The notes beneath the pieces were generated by a model, which saw only the letters and a program-made list of their open reading frames with translations, ran no database searches and was not told where the DNA came from. Both the position numbers and the translations under genes were made by a program. 64,000 nucleotides of DNA from assembly GCA_018697195.1 (NCBI GenBank), contig CM031866.1, positions 7,464,619-7,528,618 of the forward strand, read 5' to 3'. Source of the stretch: Certhia americana. Lineage: Eukaryota; Chordata; Aves; Passeriformes; Certhiidae. Positions 55,401 through 63,951 of the stretch are shown piece by piece. The stretch's first letter is position 1. Every line of letters begins with the position of its first letter.

Positions 55401-58400
55401 GACATCCACAACCGTCTCTTGAAGAAAACATACAAAACTGGAACCTTCTACAGAACCTCCCAAATGGAGAAACTGGAGCACAGATATCCTACCAAAGGGT
55501 ACTACTACTGGGATGAGGACACTGGGTAAGACAGCAGGCCTTGCTGGTTTGGACATTGCTTTGGCAATGCTGCTGGAGTTGTGAGCTGTTTGGCTAATGC
55601 CACTAGCAGGGATCGCAACAAACCCAGGAAGGTTTTCTGGGAATGTGACCAGTGGTTAATTTTCCTGGGGCTCCCAGGCCTGCCACTCATTCACAGCCTT
55701 TGCTGCACTGCCAATTACTCTGGGAAATGCTTTTCCAAGTGAATACAAATTAGAAAAAAACCCAACGACAAAATCAAAGTGCAGACCACGAAACTTAACT
55801 GAAGACATGCACAGCCCTTATTGTTTTGAACAACTATTTATAAAATACCATGACAGGGGTGCACAGGAACTAAGTGTAAAGCCTGCTATTTTAAAGGATT
55901 AAAATAATTCAAAAGAAAGAAAGACCTAAAATACAAAGCATGTATTTCTACATATATATCACTATAGAATAGAGCTCAGATGGCTTTCATGTGCTGTTTG
56001 ATTTCTCTGTTTTACTTTCTGTGAGCTCCCTAAGCCATTTCTGAGATGAGTGTTCCCTTTTATTTGCCTGTGAGATGTTGGGCGCTATAAAACACAGCAC
56101 CAAGGGCTGCAATGAAAATTATTGCAAAGCACAGGAAGGAGTCCACCAAAACTCAGTATGTTTTTCAACAAAAAGTTTGAAGTATGCTATTCGTTCGATT
56201 TTTTTCTCCTGCCTGCAGGCTGCTGTTTCTGAAACTCAAAGCTCAAAATGAGAAGGAGAAATTTGCTTTCTGCTCTGTAAAGGGCTGTGAGCGAATAAGA
56301 ATCAAAGCTGTGATCCCAAAGACAGCTGGAGTCAGCGACTGTGAAGCCACGGCCTATCCCAAGTACATTGAGACACCAATAGTGGAAGTGCCAATGCCAA
56401 AGAAGCTCTCTAGTGCACAACTGGTAAAGCAGCTGATTTCTTATCACAGAATCATTGCTCATGGAAATCTGGCACCTATTGTGCCCACAGAAAAACTTTG
56501 TGCCAGGCTCAGTCTATGCTGTGCCTGATTTTCTGGAATGGTTCAGGCAGGTGAAATAATACAAAACAGATTCTTGCAACACGCAGAGAGCCATTGCAAG
56601 CTGTCTACTTGATCTTTTGGGGGTCTGATGTCACATGCTGTTCTTGAAAGCACAGGGGGATCTGGAAGACAGGTTGGTCCAGTGAATGTGATTTTGGTGC
56701 TTCCAGCTCCTCCAGGCTGTAAGAACAGCAGTGACAGACATGGGACTGAATAGTGGAGTTGAATTATTCTTATTTTTGTAATGCATAGCACAATCTCCTG
56801 TACCCAGTCTGGTTCTGGGGGAGGAAGTGGGGTATTTATCTGTTACTTGAGTTTTTTCACTCATCACCCTTGAAACAGGCATACACAGCAAAGCCTCGGA
56901 GAGTTCTGTGTCAGTTCTGCAAAGAAGAATCGCTCCGCCATTCAGTGAAACAATTTAACTGGTGACAGATGAGCAGAGGGATTACCATTGTGCCTAGTTT
57001 CACTGGCAATTTAATTTGGCAAGTCAGTGCTTATTATGTAGCTTCCGTGTTGTTTGAATTTCAAGGTTTAAAATTGAAAATGCAGCATTCAGGTAATGGA
57101 CATTCTCACAAGAAAATCTGTTGGTTTTTTTTTTTTTTTTTTCATTTTGCAAGCAGAAGACCAAGGACCACCTAATTGAAGTGAAAATAGAAACTTACAA
57201 GAAACAGTACTTCCACCTGAAGGATGACTTTGCATATATTGAGGTGAGAAAATCCTCTCAACTTAATGGGGTGCAATTCCACACCACTAGCTTTATCTTC
57301 ATGGAAAACGTGCTTACAAAGTTACCATGAAGAGTTAAATTAGGATCATTTCTGCTTTGTATTTTGGGTAAAAAAATAAAAATACCTCAGAGACCTGGAA
57401 TTCTGCCCTTTGAAGCAAATAGCAGTCTCATGACTCAAGACTATCAGTGCTTCTTAAAGGTGTTTGTTTGCAATTGTGTTACTGTGAGAGATCAAGAATA
57501 TTTTTCCCCCTGCCCAGGTTGATGGTGTCAGGTTTTTCCTCACTGAAGAGGGTATCCAGCTGGTTGTGATTGATGGACATCATGGGAAAGTTGTTGATCG
57601 AGCAACATTCAAAAACTCCATTCTACAAGGAATCCCAGCACAGATAGAGAATTATGTCAACAACATCAAAGATCAGTGAGTAAATAATCTGTTCTCACTA
57701 AGGTGAAATGTACAAGAATGCTGCAGAACACTCATCTTTTTCTTGAGTGTTATCACCCAACGTGGGCCAGGCACCCAACAGCAAAGCCATACACCCAATG
57801 TATTTTTGTGCCTGATGACTCCAAAAGAGCACAGATGTGTGCAGGTCATGCAGGCAGCAGCAGTATGCACACTCTTTGATTCAGGGACTGATTGAGCCCC
57901 AGATAATTTGCAGGGCTGCAAGTGATTAATAAACAGCAGAGCTACATTTATGTTGTGGGTTGTAGAAAAACTGCAGACTTAAATTCATAAAGCACTGATC
58001 CGTGCAGATGCTCACAGCTTGCACTTTTTTATTGCATGTATGTTTTCTCATATTGCAGAGAATTACACTAATAAAATACATTCCCCTTTGCCCAGACCTA
58101 AAGGCTGGACTGTTTTGTATTTTAAGTATGGGCAGCCAGGAATGCAGAGTTTTGGAAAGTAGCTAAAAGATGTTCCTGAATCTTGGAGGACAGTGGCTTC
58201 TTCTGCTGGAAGAAGCATCAGAACCACATCAGAAACACATTAACCAGAGGGGTTGTTCCTACCTTAGCTTATGGAGTGCTTGTGGGAAGTGAATATATTT
58301 AATTGCTATTAAATCTGTTTGGATTTGAAGTCTGATGTGTAATGTTTAATACAAATAAGAGTGCTTTGTTGACAAATCATCTGAAATGACAGATCAACAG

Positions 58401-61400
58401 GATATTGTTCTGGCATTTACTCTAGAGACTTGGGGGAAGCTTGAGCAGAGTGTCATGCAGGTTCAGTCAGATGTGTTTCTATTGTCTTATGTAATTCTAG
58501 AGGTTGCAAAAATCATATCACATAGTTATTTCAGGGAAGCATGGTAGTTTCTCACTTTCCTTCCATATGAAAAATAAGAAGTCTTTTCAGAGAGGTCATC
58601 ATCCTGCTTTACAAAAATCTCAATGCTGGCTAAATCCAGTTCCTGATCAGGAATAGTAGTAATGATATTAACACACTTTTTAAACAGAAGCACACTGAAA
58701 GGAAAAGCATCAGGCCAACAAAAGTCTCAGAGAAGTGAATTTCTTCAGGTTTAATCTGCTAATGAAAGAACAAGGAATTATTTGAGACTTGCTAAGGGCA
58801 TTCCAGGGAGAAGAAGATGGGTCTCTCTGAGCAAAGCAGGATGGAACTGCAGGTTGGAAACATTTAAATTATCCTAGAAAACCATGTTTAAAAATAAAAA
58901 AAAAATGTGGCTTCTGTTTCTAATAGGTTTTGCATGACTGGAAAAATAATCTATGACCAAACTGTTGGAAAGCATTGAAAAGCATAAAAGCTGAAGCCAC
59001 AGTAGTTCATGGGTGTGTGAACACACAGGCAGGAGTTACCAGTGCTCAGGACAAAGAAGTGAGGAATGTATTCTGACTCTTCATCCATTTACATCTCTTT
59101 GTTTCCTTCAGCTCCATAGTGCTGGTGACATCGAAAGGAAGATTCATTTCAAGAGGACCATGGACCAAAGTACTGGAGAAACTTGGAGCAGGAGAGGGTT
59201 TTAGGTTAAAAGGTAACCAGTTTCTAAAAACTCATTTCTAACCTCCCATTATTCCAGGAAAGGGACTTCTTTTCTGCTTCTAAACTTTGCCTTGCTTGTT
59301 TCTATCAGCATGTGCTCAAACATCCTGTAATTTAGTTATTCAGAAAGGTTGTATCCACTGCAGCTTTGGGTAACATGCTCTGTTTAAAACTGTAAATAGA
59401 AAAAGCATGCTGGCAGTCTTTCTTAGAAGTAAATAATCCAGGGGGGGGTGATTTTCCAGATTAATTTTAGATAAAAAGACCTTTTAATTACAGAAATATT
59501 GAGCCTGTTCACCCACTAAATGACCCAAACCAGGATTTTTTACTTGTCTGAACTTGTTTTTAGCTGGTTTTCTCTTGAAACATTCTGACTTGATGGCACA
59601 AAGCATAGTGATTGCAGAGCATCACACATTGCATTAGAATACAGCTCCATATGCACATTGCTGCAATCAGCTCTACGAGCTTTTGGTATGATTCCATCTG
59701 TGTGTGTGTGTGTTATACACATGGCTCCTGTGCACCTGCACCCCTCCAGCCATGAGGTGTAGCTGTCGTTGTTATTTATGAACAGAAACATCAGACTTTA
59801 AATAAGTTTATTAGAAGGCTGAAAAGAGGAATATTTATTTAATAAAATGGAGTACCTTATATAAGATACTTAGCTAAGTAAAATGTGATTGGTGAAAGGG
59901 AACACTACCTTCTCTATTATCATTGGTTAAGTAAAGGAAAGAATCTATTTTATGGTATGGAAAACAAGGCTGAAAAAACACCTGTTGTTTTGAAAGAAGA
60001 TATTGTTTAGAGAATATGTTTACACAGTTTTCCTTGGGAAAGCGAGCTTTCCCTAGGAAAGAAAGGATCTTGATTGGCCTTCAGCTATGGAGTTTCAAAG
60101 ACACAAAATTTTCAGCCCCACATGTAGCCATGCACACAGGTAGGTTTCTGGTGCAGTCCCAGCACGTTCTGAATGTATTTGCTCTGATTTGCAGAAAAAA
60201 TGGCTTTTGTCGGCTTCAAGGGCAGCTTCCACCCCGTCTGGGTGAAGCTGGTCACTAACGAGGACTCAGCTAAGATCTACCAAGCACTGCCAATTCCTGT
60301 GGTGAAGAAAATGAAGTTGTGAGGACAGCCTGCTGTACCTGCTGGCCGCCAGCACTGCCCCGTGGGATGGACAGATGGACGGACAGACAGACTACTGACC
60401 GCTCTGTGCAGGCCTCGCCCACCTGCACCACCGGTGTAGCATTTTGGTGTTGTTGTTGCTGTTCAAAAAGAACCCTCACTGTAAGTAGCTAGAGTGGCCA
60501 CATGTGACAGAAAAGCCTTGCTCTGTGACCAGCGTGTGTGCTGTGCTGGCCAGCTCAGCCTGGCTCCTGCACTGAGGCCGACCCTCACCTGACTGAGCAA
60601 GGCCTGAGCTGTTTCTCCAGGGGCTGCTTTTTATCAGCACTCCTGGGACAGACTGATGTTAGTGCTGCCTCTTGAAGGGGAGTTCTTGGTCTGAAGACCA
60701 TCAAGGATTGTTGCTTCTACCAGCCTCTAAGCTGTCTGAGGACTTCTTCTTTTCCATAGTATAACTAGCTGCTCACGTAGACATGGAATGCCAGTTCAAG
60801 GACTGGTTGACATTCTGGGGTAGAAAGAGTGGGTCTGAATGATTACCTGGATGCTGGGAAGCACAACTGGACAGCAAGCATTTTTCCTAAAGCTTCTGTG
60901 AGGTTTGGTCAAGCTCTTTGGGGTGTGTGTTGTACATGCAGCCCACGGCACATAGTTGGGGAAGAAATGACAGAAGGAGTGGACAAAACATGCCAGCAGA
61001 GACTGATGGAACTACCTATTTCTGCTTCCTCAGAAAAGTGTGTTTTTCCTATGGATCAAGGAGTTTTAATAGTGGTTGTGCAAATATGAAATTTTCTTTC
61101 AACAAGAATCTGCAGGCTAGAAAGAGAGCAATGTCAATTAGCACATGTATTTTCTCAGCCTTTCCCATTCAGCCTTTCCCTCAGGATCAGTTTATGGTTG
61201 CCAGCCAAAGCTGTCCCAATTCAAGGCTTCCAGTTTTTGACTAGGAATACTGGGACTTACATTTTTCAGCATCAAACAGGGTGAGCTGCCCTTGCCTTTC
61301 CCAGGATATCAGAGGGAACAGAATCAGACTTCTCTGCTGTGTGTTGTTTTCTGATCCTATCCTCAGGCTTAAGATATAGTCTTGGTCCTCCTGTAAGAGT

Positions 61401-63830
61401 TCCATGAGACCTGGATGAGGTCTTTCCAGGTGGCTGAAGAATTAAATTGGGAAGCCCAATGCACTAGTTGGATGTCTTGTACCTCCTTTCCCCCTGCTTC
61501 AAACCAATACCTGAGTACTAAAGGCAGATCAGAGAAAATCAGGACTTTACAGAGGCATCTCTTGATGCTGGGAAATTAAAAAACATTGCCTTGTAAAACA
61601 CAAAAAGCATTTCTAGTGTTCAGTGATATTTCTGTCAGTTGCCCAAAAATACCACAAAGGCATGTGGCTGCTCTAAGAAATCTAAGGGCAGGGGGGAAGT
61701 GTGAAAGACATCATGACAAGCTTTTCAAAGAATGTCAATCTTGTCAGTAAGACTTGGGTTTGCTCCCCCATTTTATCTCTGCCTGTCCCCACTGCCACGT
61801 AAGTTATTCCAATGGCTGACAGCTACTTTGTTTGTGTAATTAAGTTGGGTTTTTTCCCCACAGTATCAAAAATGCTACATTGAAGTTAAATGCTACATTA
61901 AGTTGTTAAAAAAACAAGGATTTTGTGTGTCATTCCAAAGGCTGGGCAGATGCTGGTTTAGATCAGTTGCTCTGAATGTCAAAGCAAGCATGAACAAAAT
62001 TTAGACAGTACTGTAGGTTACGTTCCCCTCAAGCCTCTCCTGGGTTTTGAAACTGGAAATGTTCTTTTCAAACTTACTACAAAATTGTTTGGAATTCACT
62101 GAATGTCATGTGTATTGTACTTAAAAAAAAAAAAAAAAAAAAAAAAAAGCCAAGTGTTCTCTCCCAGCTTCCCAACAAGAGTCTGGTAATGAATGCTCCT
62201 TAGGCATTTGTGCCGTTTACAGAGTGAATGGGCAACATTTGTAAAAGGCAAATAAGGTGGGTTGTTTATTCCCCAAAATACTTATGATAGTTTGGGAATT
62301 TTGCAAATTATTCCATGAAAGAGTCAGTCTCACTGGTGTTTCAGCCCTGATCATCTAAAATTTTTATCTGATGTCCTGTGATGGCTGAAACAGTGTCAGA
62401 TCCATGAAGTCAAGGGAATTCCCTTGGGTCAGTCAGTTTGGGTTGTCTAAACCTTTTCCCTGCCCTGAGCCAGTGCTGTTGATGCCGTTGCAGCAGTGTT
62501 GAACACATTTGCTTCCGGGAGATGGACCAAAGCAGGAGTGTTTCCTTCATGAGCACTTAGCAGATGGTGGGCAAAAAAGCCAGGCTTGGGGTGTGCCTGG
62601 AGTGGGATCTGGCTTTGTACAAGCCCCAGGGCTGGGGTTGCCCTCTGCAGTGCTCCACTGGCCACGGCCGTGTCCCCTCTCCTGCTCCCTCTGAGTGTGT
62701 AAACACCAGGAGCATCCCACCAGGTGGGTCTGTCCCCTAGCCTGCTTTGATCAGCTTCTAGGAGCATGCTGCCTTTGTGCTGAAGTGCAGCTTCTGATTT
62801 TACTGTTTTGGGAATTCTCAGGGGAATTCAAAACATAAGACTTGGCTCTAGGAAAAACATTTTTCTTTTCCTTTCCTAAAAGATCTCACCTTATTAAGAG
62901 AGAGAACTGAAGCAGCTTGTCCTGTGATGCTGAGCTTGTCAGATGGGGCCTGTTTTGGAGCTGGGGAGGGTCTCCCGTGGGAATTCAGGGCAGGAAATCA
63001 CTGTAGGCTGTCAGCAGGAGGAGAGCAGAGCATCGTGGCCGTGTGCAGGGACAGCCACGCCGGGGAAATGCCCAGGGTTCCTGCTGACCTGCATGGCCTG
63101 GAGCCATCCGTGTATCCTCTGGAGACAGAATGGAGCCTGGTGCCATCGCCAGTCAGCAAGAGCTTTGTGCCAAATCATTCCTCTTTAGTCTCTGACTGTT
63201 CTAGAAACTGCACATGCACACTCTGACCAGTGAATTCCCCGACTCGTCCTCTGCCCACCATGTACAGCCCCTGCACAAGCTGCAGTGACCCTCTCTGTAA
63301 GGTTTTATTATTGCAGATGTTTCTGTGTTTGCCTGCACAGTTGCCATTGGTGGAGTGGGGTTTGTTTTGATTGGATTTTGTTTGTTTGTCTCTTTGTTTG
63401 TTTGGATGTTTGGGTTTAATTGCCTCTGTTCAATTGCTTGTTTTACCTGTCACCGAAACAGCTGGTCCTTTTTCGGAGTTAGATGTTTGTACATTTTCTT
63501 ATAGACTTTCCAATGAAGAAAAGATATATTTTCTATTAATTTATTACAATGGCACTAAGACAACTAAATTGCAGACATATGAAGCATTTTTACTGGAGTC
63601 GAGCATTGTGCAGTTTGTTAAGGAGGTTGGCAATGTGTCTTTTCTGATAATCTGCTTTGCACTTGAAAGCTCTCTATGTCCACAGACCATGGTGGTGCAT
63701 TGACTGTCGGGTTTATGATGACAAGAGCTCTTGGGACGTTGTTTCCAAAAGATTGTGGCTTACAACTGAAATAACATGTAGTTGTTTGGAGTACACAATG
63801 TTTATCAAAATAAATATTCAGTGCAAATTT
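13247..63830 (+). CDS. CEMIP: CEMIP gene (hyaluronan-binding, hyaluronan-depolymerising protein), whole locus
   Basis: This is the gene-level entry; each coding exon is listed separately. The 28 coding exons total 4,080 nt and encode 1,359 aa, against about 1,361 in human as recalled. Every intron begins GT and ends AG, and all phases close. Domains are a signal peptide (about 1-25), G8 domain (about 40-162), ILEI/PANDER-like domain 1 (about 173-295), a central region with parallel beta-helix repeats (roughly 570-820) and a C-terminal ILEI/PANDER-like domain (about 1205-1359). In mammals CEMIP is a secretory-pathway protein needed for hyaluronan binding and depolymerisation in fibroblasts, and it is linked to cell migration and hearing. 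The residues matching those required in CEMIP/TMEM2 studies are present (R182, D190, D203). CEMIP2 (TMEM2) is the alternative, but there is a signal peptide instead of an N-terminal cytoplasmic and transmembrane segment, and the C-terminus ends VVKKMKL as in CEMIP. Confidence 0.97.
16201..16350 (+). CDS. CEMIP: CEMIP exon 2: mature N-terminus and start of G8 domain (aa 26-75)
   Basis: This exon encodes the region after the signal peptide: a conserved CPD motif, WNPGH, and the first G8-domain strands (LLLSSSATVHSIHITDGG). It enters in phase 1 and leaves in phase 1. The acceptor is a tandem cagcag, so the exon may start at 16198 or 16201. The two choices differ by one alanine. Confidence 0.95.
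17014..17152 (+). CDS. CEMIP: CEMIP exon 3: G8 domain core (aa 76-121)
   Basis: The exon encodes KLIIKDDVHPITLRTRHILI and then a glycine-rich strand with ELHIGSELCPYQGN. This is the conserved G8 core, a domain named for its conserved glycines and found in CEMIP, TMEM2 and PKHD1 proteins. Phase runs 1 to 2. Confidence 0.96.
17921..18157 (+). CDS. CEMIP: CEMIP exon 4: end of G8 and start of first ILEI-like domain (aa 122-200)
   Basis: The exon encodes the G8 end (LEIHGKKKLSWTFLNKTLHP, with an NKT sequon) and FERSWGHRGVIVHVIDPKTG, the first strand of the ILEI/PANDER-like domain. Arg182 (in HRG) and Asp190 (in IDPKTG) match positions reported as essential for hyaluronan degradation in CEMIP/TMEM2 (human CEMIP R187 equivalent, as recalled). 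Phase runs 2 to 2. Confidence 0.97.
18537..18716 (+). CDS. CEMIP: CEMIP exon 5: first ILEI-like domain core (aa 201-260)
   Basis: The exon contains RFDTY with Asp203, the third residue of the functional set, then SVAVNDEGSRNLDD and LGSKHFLHLGF, the helix and LGS turn characteristic of ILEI/PANDER folds. Phase runs 2 to 2. Confidence 0.97.
19372..19408 (+). repeat. (CA)n microsatellite
   Basis: Tandem AC dinucleotides, interrupted once by an extra A, are visible directly. Confidence 0.95.
21304..21328 (+). repeat. (AAT)n microsatellite
   Basis: About eight tandem TAA/AAT units are visible directly. Confidence 0.95.
22740..22810 (+). CDS. CEMIP: CEMIP exon 6: end of first ILEI-like domain (aa 261-284)
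   Basis: This 71-nt exon encodes HPWSFITVKGNPSSSVEDHI, the terminal strand of the ILEI fold with the conserved W of that position. Phase runs 2 to 1. Confidence 0.95.
23562..23657 (+). CDS. CEMIP: CEMIP exon 7 (aa 285-316)
   Basis: The exon encodes GHKGSAVAKVSKLFKAENGE then FNVSSTSEWVQ, with an NVS sequon. It links the ILEI domain to the central region. Phase runs 1 to 1. Confidence 0.95.
24283..24404 (+). CDS. CEMIP: CEMIP exon 8 (aa 317-357)
   Basis: The exon encodes DVEWTEWF, a charged variable stretch, and AHPDKICRQPVDIQ. The charged part is the least conserved of this gene relative to mammals. Phase runs 1 to 0. Confidence 0.95.
24405..26599 (+). other. CEMIP intron 8
   Basis: This 2.2-kb intron contains short T-rich tracts near 25,010 and 25,500. 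Nothing else is recognised. Confidence 0.7.
26600..26741 (+). CDS. CEMIP: CEMIP exon 9 (aa 358-404)
   Basis: The exon encodes AMTLDGADLTTEVFYKSGHD, a Cys- and Gly-rich loop (CHGKDQTGEGCHNY) and RVRFLCGK. From memory the human loop is a few residues shorter, so a small lineage insertion is likely here. Phase runs 0 to 1. Confidence 0.95.
27429..27445 (+). repeat. T(17) tract
   Basis: A homopolymer T run sits in intron 9 about 135 nt upstream of exon 10. Confidence 0.85.
27580..27771 (+). CDS. CEMIP: CEMIP exon 10 (aa 405-468)
   Basis: The exon encodes PKLTVTVDTNVNSTILNL with an NST sequon, WKPGDRLVVASTDYSMYQAE and a CxxC-type pair in LPCRTCRP. Phase runs 1 to 1. Confidence 0.97.
30764..30783 (+). 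repeat. T(20) homopolymer
   Basis: An uninterrupted T run in intron 10. Confidence 0.9.
30896..30915 (+). repeat. (GGAA)n microsatellite
   Basis: Short tandem GGAA units are visible directly. Confidence 0.85.
35560..35735 (+). CDS. CEMIP: CEMIP exon 11 (aa 469-527)
   Basis: The exon encodes LHVGEVVDGVDMRAEVGLLS, a hydrophobic strand with VVVMGEME, and FFDFDTFGGHIK at the entry to the beta-helix region. It is GC-richer than the flanking introns. Phase runs 1 to 0. Confidence 0.97.
36300..36509 (+). CDS. CEMIP: CEMIP exon 12: beta-helix region (aa 528-597)
   Basis: The exon encodes YPIHFHMAGDVDEKGGY and TFSRCVTVHGSNGLL. The HFH motif and regularly spaced hydrophobic and glycine/asparagine positions fit the PbH1 parallel beta-helix repeats assigned to CEMIP. 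Phase runs 0 to 0 and the length is exactly 70 codons. Confidence 0.97.
36510..41823 (+). other. CEMIP intron 12
   Basis: This 5.3-kb intron contains the CR1 LINE fragment at about 37,040-37,316. Nothing else was recognised. Confidence 0.7.
37040..37316 (+). mobile_element. CR1 LINE fragment (ORF2, endonuclease-to-RT part)
   Basis: The stretch reads as a decayed CR1 ORF2 piece. Conceptual translation gives LFVNREGLVGDVMV, followed after frame disruption by matches to the CR1 segment that runs through ILGEVRRGVSRTA, DFRRADFGLF and LEGKGVQ...FFKKEIL. It is truncated at both ends and frameshifted, so it is a dead copy. CR1 is the dominant LINE of birds and other sauropsids, which helps place the organism. 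The match is from memory of the CR1 consensus and the ends are approximate. Confidence 0.85.
41824..42029 (+). CDS. CEMIP: CEMIP exon 13: beta-helix region (aa 598-665)
   Basis: The exon encodes VKDVVGYDALGHCFFTEDGP, then EERNTFDHCLGLLVK and a conserved stretch ending GYIPKPRQDC. The GHCFF and HCLGLLV strands are beta-helix turns. Phase runs 0 to 2. Confidence 0.98.
42030..43918 (+). other. CEMIP intron 13
   Basis: This 1.9-kb intron shows no repeat or gene. An open frame at 42,778-43,161 has no support. Confidence 0.7.
43919..43988 (+). CDS. CEMIP: CEMIP exon 14 (aa 666-689)
   Basis: This 70-nt exon encodes AVSTFWIANPHNNLINCAAA then GSE, a beta-helix turn with the NNLINCAAAG motif shared with TMEM2. 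Phase runs 2 to 0. Confidence 0.97.
44755..44883 (+). CDS. CEMIP: CEMIP exon 15 (aa 690-732)
   Basis: The exon encodes ETGFWFVLHHVPTGPSAGMY, SPGYSEHMPMGKF and NNRAHSNYR. Phase runs 0 to 0 (43 codons). The reading frame stays open across the donor for 112 further codons. Confidence 0.97.
45578..45663 (+). CDS. CEMIP: CEMIP exon 16 (aa 733-760)
   Basis: The exon encodes AGMIIDNGVKTTPASAKDKR followed by PILTLISG. Phase runs 0 to 2. Confidence 0.96.
45664..48337 (+). other. CEMIP intron 16
   Basis: This 2.7-kb intron holds no recognisable gene or repeat body. Confidence 0.7.
48338..48469 (+). CDS. CEMIP: CEMIP exon 17 (aa 761-804)
   Basis: The exon encodes YSPHKDADPLKPREPAIIEH, FIAYKNQDHGAWLRGGDVWL and DNC, a strongly conserved part of the beta-helix region. 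Human hearing-loss variants have been reported near this region, as recalled. Phase runs 2 to 2. Confidence 0.97.
50356..50391 (+). CDS. CEMIP: CEMIP exon 18: 36-nt mini-exon (aa 805-816)
   Basis: The exon encodes only FADNGIGLTLA plus split codons. It is bounded by ttggcag and gtaagt, and the next intron is only 88 nt (50392-50479). Being 36 nt, it can be skipped without a frameshift. Phase runs 2 to 2. Confidence 0.94.
50480..50635 (+). CDS. CEMIP: CEMIP exon 19 (aa 817-868)
   Basis: The exon encodes GGTFPHDDGSKQEIKNSLFV, GESGNLGTETMDNEIWGPGG and GRTLPIG. It begins after an 88-nt intron. Phase runs 2 to 2. Confidence 0.97.
50636..52137 (+). other. CEMIP intron 19
   Basis: This 1.5-kb intron holds only a short TA-rich run near 51,355-51,367. 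Confidence 0.7.
52138..52318 (+). CDS. CEMIP: CEMIP exon 20 (aa 869-929)
   Basis: The exon encodes DFPIRGIQFYDGPINVQNCT, FRKFAALDGRHTSALAFRLN and NNVTGVRFEDVP, with NCT and NVT sequons. It is GC-rich relative to its surroundings. Phase runs 2 to 0. Confidence 0.97.
52965..52980 (+). repeat. (AAAT)n short microsatellite
   Basis: Four tandem AAAT/AATA units occur in intron 20. Confidence 0.85.
53534..53749 (+). CDS. CEMIP: CEMIP exon 21 (aa 930-1001)
   Basis: The exon encodes ITSRVFFGEPGPWFNDLDMD, GDKTSVFHDVDGSVSEYPGS and DVPDWRGSICSGHFAQ. The acidic DMDGD...DVDGS segment resembles a metal-binding loop, which is an inference. Phase runs 0 to 0 (72 codons). Confidence 0.98.
54677..54888 (+). 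CDS. CEMIP: CEMIP exon 22 (aa 1002-1071)
   Basis: The exon encodes IYIQAYKPANLKMKIIKNDY, LYLEGALSKSTHYQQYQPV and AIWLINFN. The donor is gtgagt starting at 54889, which leaves two bases of a Lys codon. Phase runs 0 to 2. Confidence 0.97.
55340..55525 (+). CDS. CEMIP: CEMIP exon 23 (aa 1072-1133)
   Basis: The exon encodes NDWIQVGFCYPKGTTFSILS, DIHNRLLKKTYKTGTF and YYYWDEDTG. Phase runs 2 to 2. Confidence 0.97.
56219..56423 (+). CDS. CEMIP: CEMIP exon 24 (aa 1134-1202)
   Basis: The exon encodes LLFLKLKAQNEKEKFAFCSV, KGCERIRIKAVIPKTAGVSD and a conserved VEVPMPKKL. Phase runs 2 to 0. Confidence 0.97.
57125..57142 (+). repeat. T(18) tract in exon 25 polypyrimidine region
   Basis: A homopolymer T run lies 14 nt upstream of the exon 25 acceptor. 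Length variation could alter splicing strength. Confidence 0.85.
57157..57243 (+). CDS. CEMIP: CEMIP exon 25: start of C-terminal ILEI-like domain (aa 1203-1231)
   Basis: The exon encodes KTKDHLIEVKIETYKKQYFH then LKDDFAYIE (29 codons, phase 0 to 0). The C-terminal ILEI/PANDER-like domain begins here. Confidence 0.96.
57518..57675 (+). CDS. CEMIP: CEMIP exon 26: C-terminal ILEI-like domain core (aa 1232-1283)
   Basis: The exon encodes VDGVRFFLTEEGIQLVVIDG, HHGKVVDRATF and IPAQIENYVNNIKD. The VVIDG..G.VV..R.F core is the ILEI/PANDER signature and is what the upstream exon at 2090-2250 resembles. Phase runs 0 to 2. Confidence 0.97.
57676..59111 (+). other. CEMIP intron 26
   Basis: This 1.4-kb intron shows no recognised repeat or gene. 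Confidence 0.7.
59112..59212 (+). CDS. CEMIP: CEMIP exon 27 (aa 1284-1317)
   Basis: The exon encodes SIVLVTSKGRFISRGPWTKV and LEKLGAGEGFRLK, the strand-helix part of the ILEI fold. Phase runs 2 to 1. Confidence 0.96.
59699..59714 (+). repeat. (TG)n short microsatellite
   Basis: Eight tandem TG units in intron 27 are visible directly. Confidence 0.85.
60195..60322 (+). CDS. CEMIP: CEMIP exon 28: C-terminus and stop (aa 1318-1359)
   Basis: The exon encodes KMAFVGFKGSFHPVWVKLVT, AKIYQALPIPVVKKMKL and TGA at 60,320-60,322. The basic C-terminal tail is typical of CEMIP. The acceptor is gatttgcag and the exon enters in phase 1. Confidence 0.97.
62123..62148 (+). repeat. A(26) tract inside the CEMIP 3'UTR
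   Basis: This is an uninterrupted A run on the sense strand. Oligo-dT priming here could make false 3' ends near 62,120. Confidence 0.95.
63809..63814 (+). terminator. CEMIP: CEMIP poly(A) signal AATAAA
   Basis: A canonical hexamer is followed about 15-30 nt later by a T-rich element (cttttttatttttg), fitting a cleavage site near 63,830. Confidence 0.75.
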
Positions 63831-63951
63831 CTTTTTTATTTTTGTCTCCCTACTTATTTCAAAAGACAAAACCCAAGGGGCCAAGCAGCTCCTGTCCACA
63901 CAGACCGTGGCACTTTTCACTGCCAGGTCACAGCTGCAGGGCCTGAGAGAG
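63831..63951. other. Intergenic flank after CEMIP
   Basis: No feature was found. In mammals the next gene is MESD on the opposite strand, and none of its coding sequence is visible here. Confidence 0.5.

Larger units (their letters stand above)
60323..63830 (+). other. CEMIP: CEMIP 3'UTR
   Basis: This region follows the stop, runs about 3.5 kb and contains no intron-like coding continuation. It includes a short GTT repeat near 60,447-60,460 and an A(26) tract at 62,123-62,148. The length resembles the long 3'UTR of mammalian CEMIP. Several open frames inside it (for example 62,924-63,226) are not supported as genes. Confidence 0.75.

Noticed and set aside
13247..60322. Assignment of the main gene to CEMIP2 (TMEM2) instead of CEMIP.
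   Set aside because: The N-terminus is a cleavable signal peptide rather than a cytoplasmic tail with a transmembrane anchor. Total length and the VVKKMKL end fit CEMIP.
62447..63226. Open frames near 100 codons in the CEMIP 3'UTR.
   Set aside because: They lie in the untranslated region with no domain match, and stop-free stretches of this size are expected by chance in GC-richer sequence.
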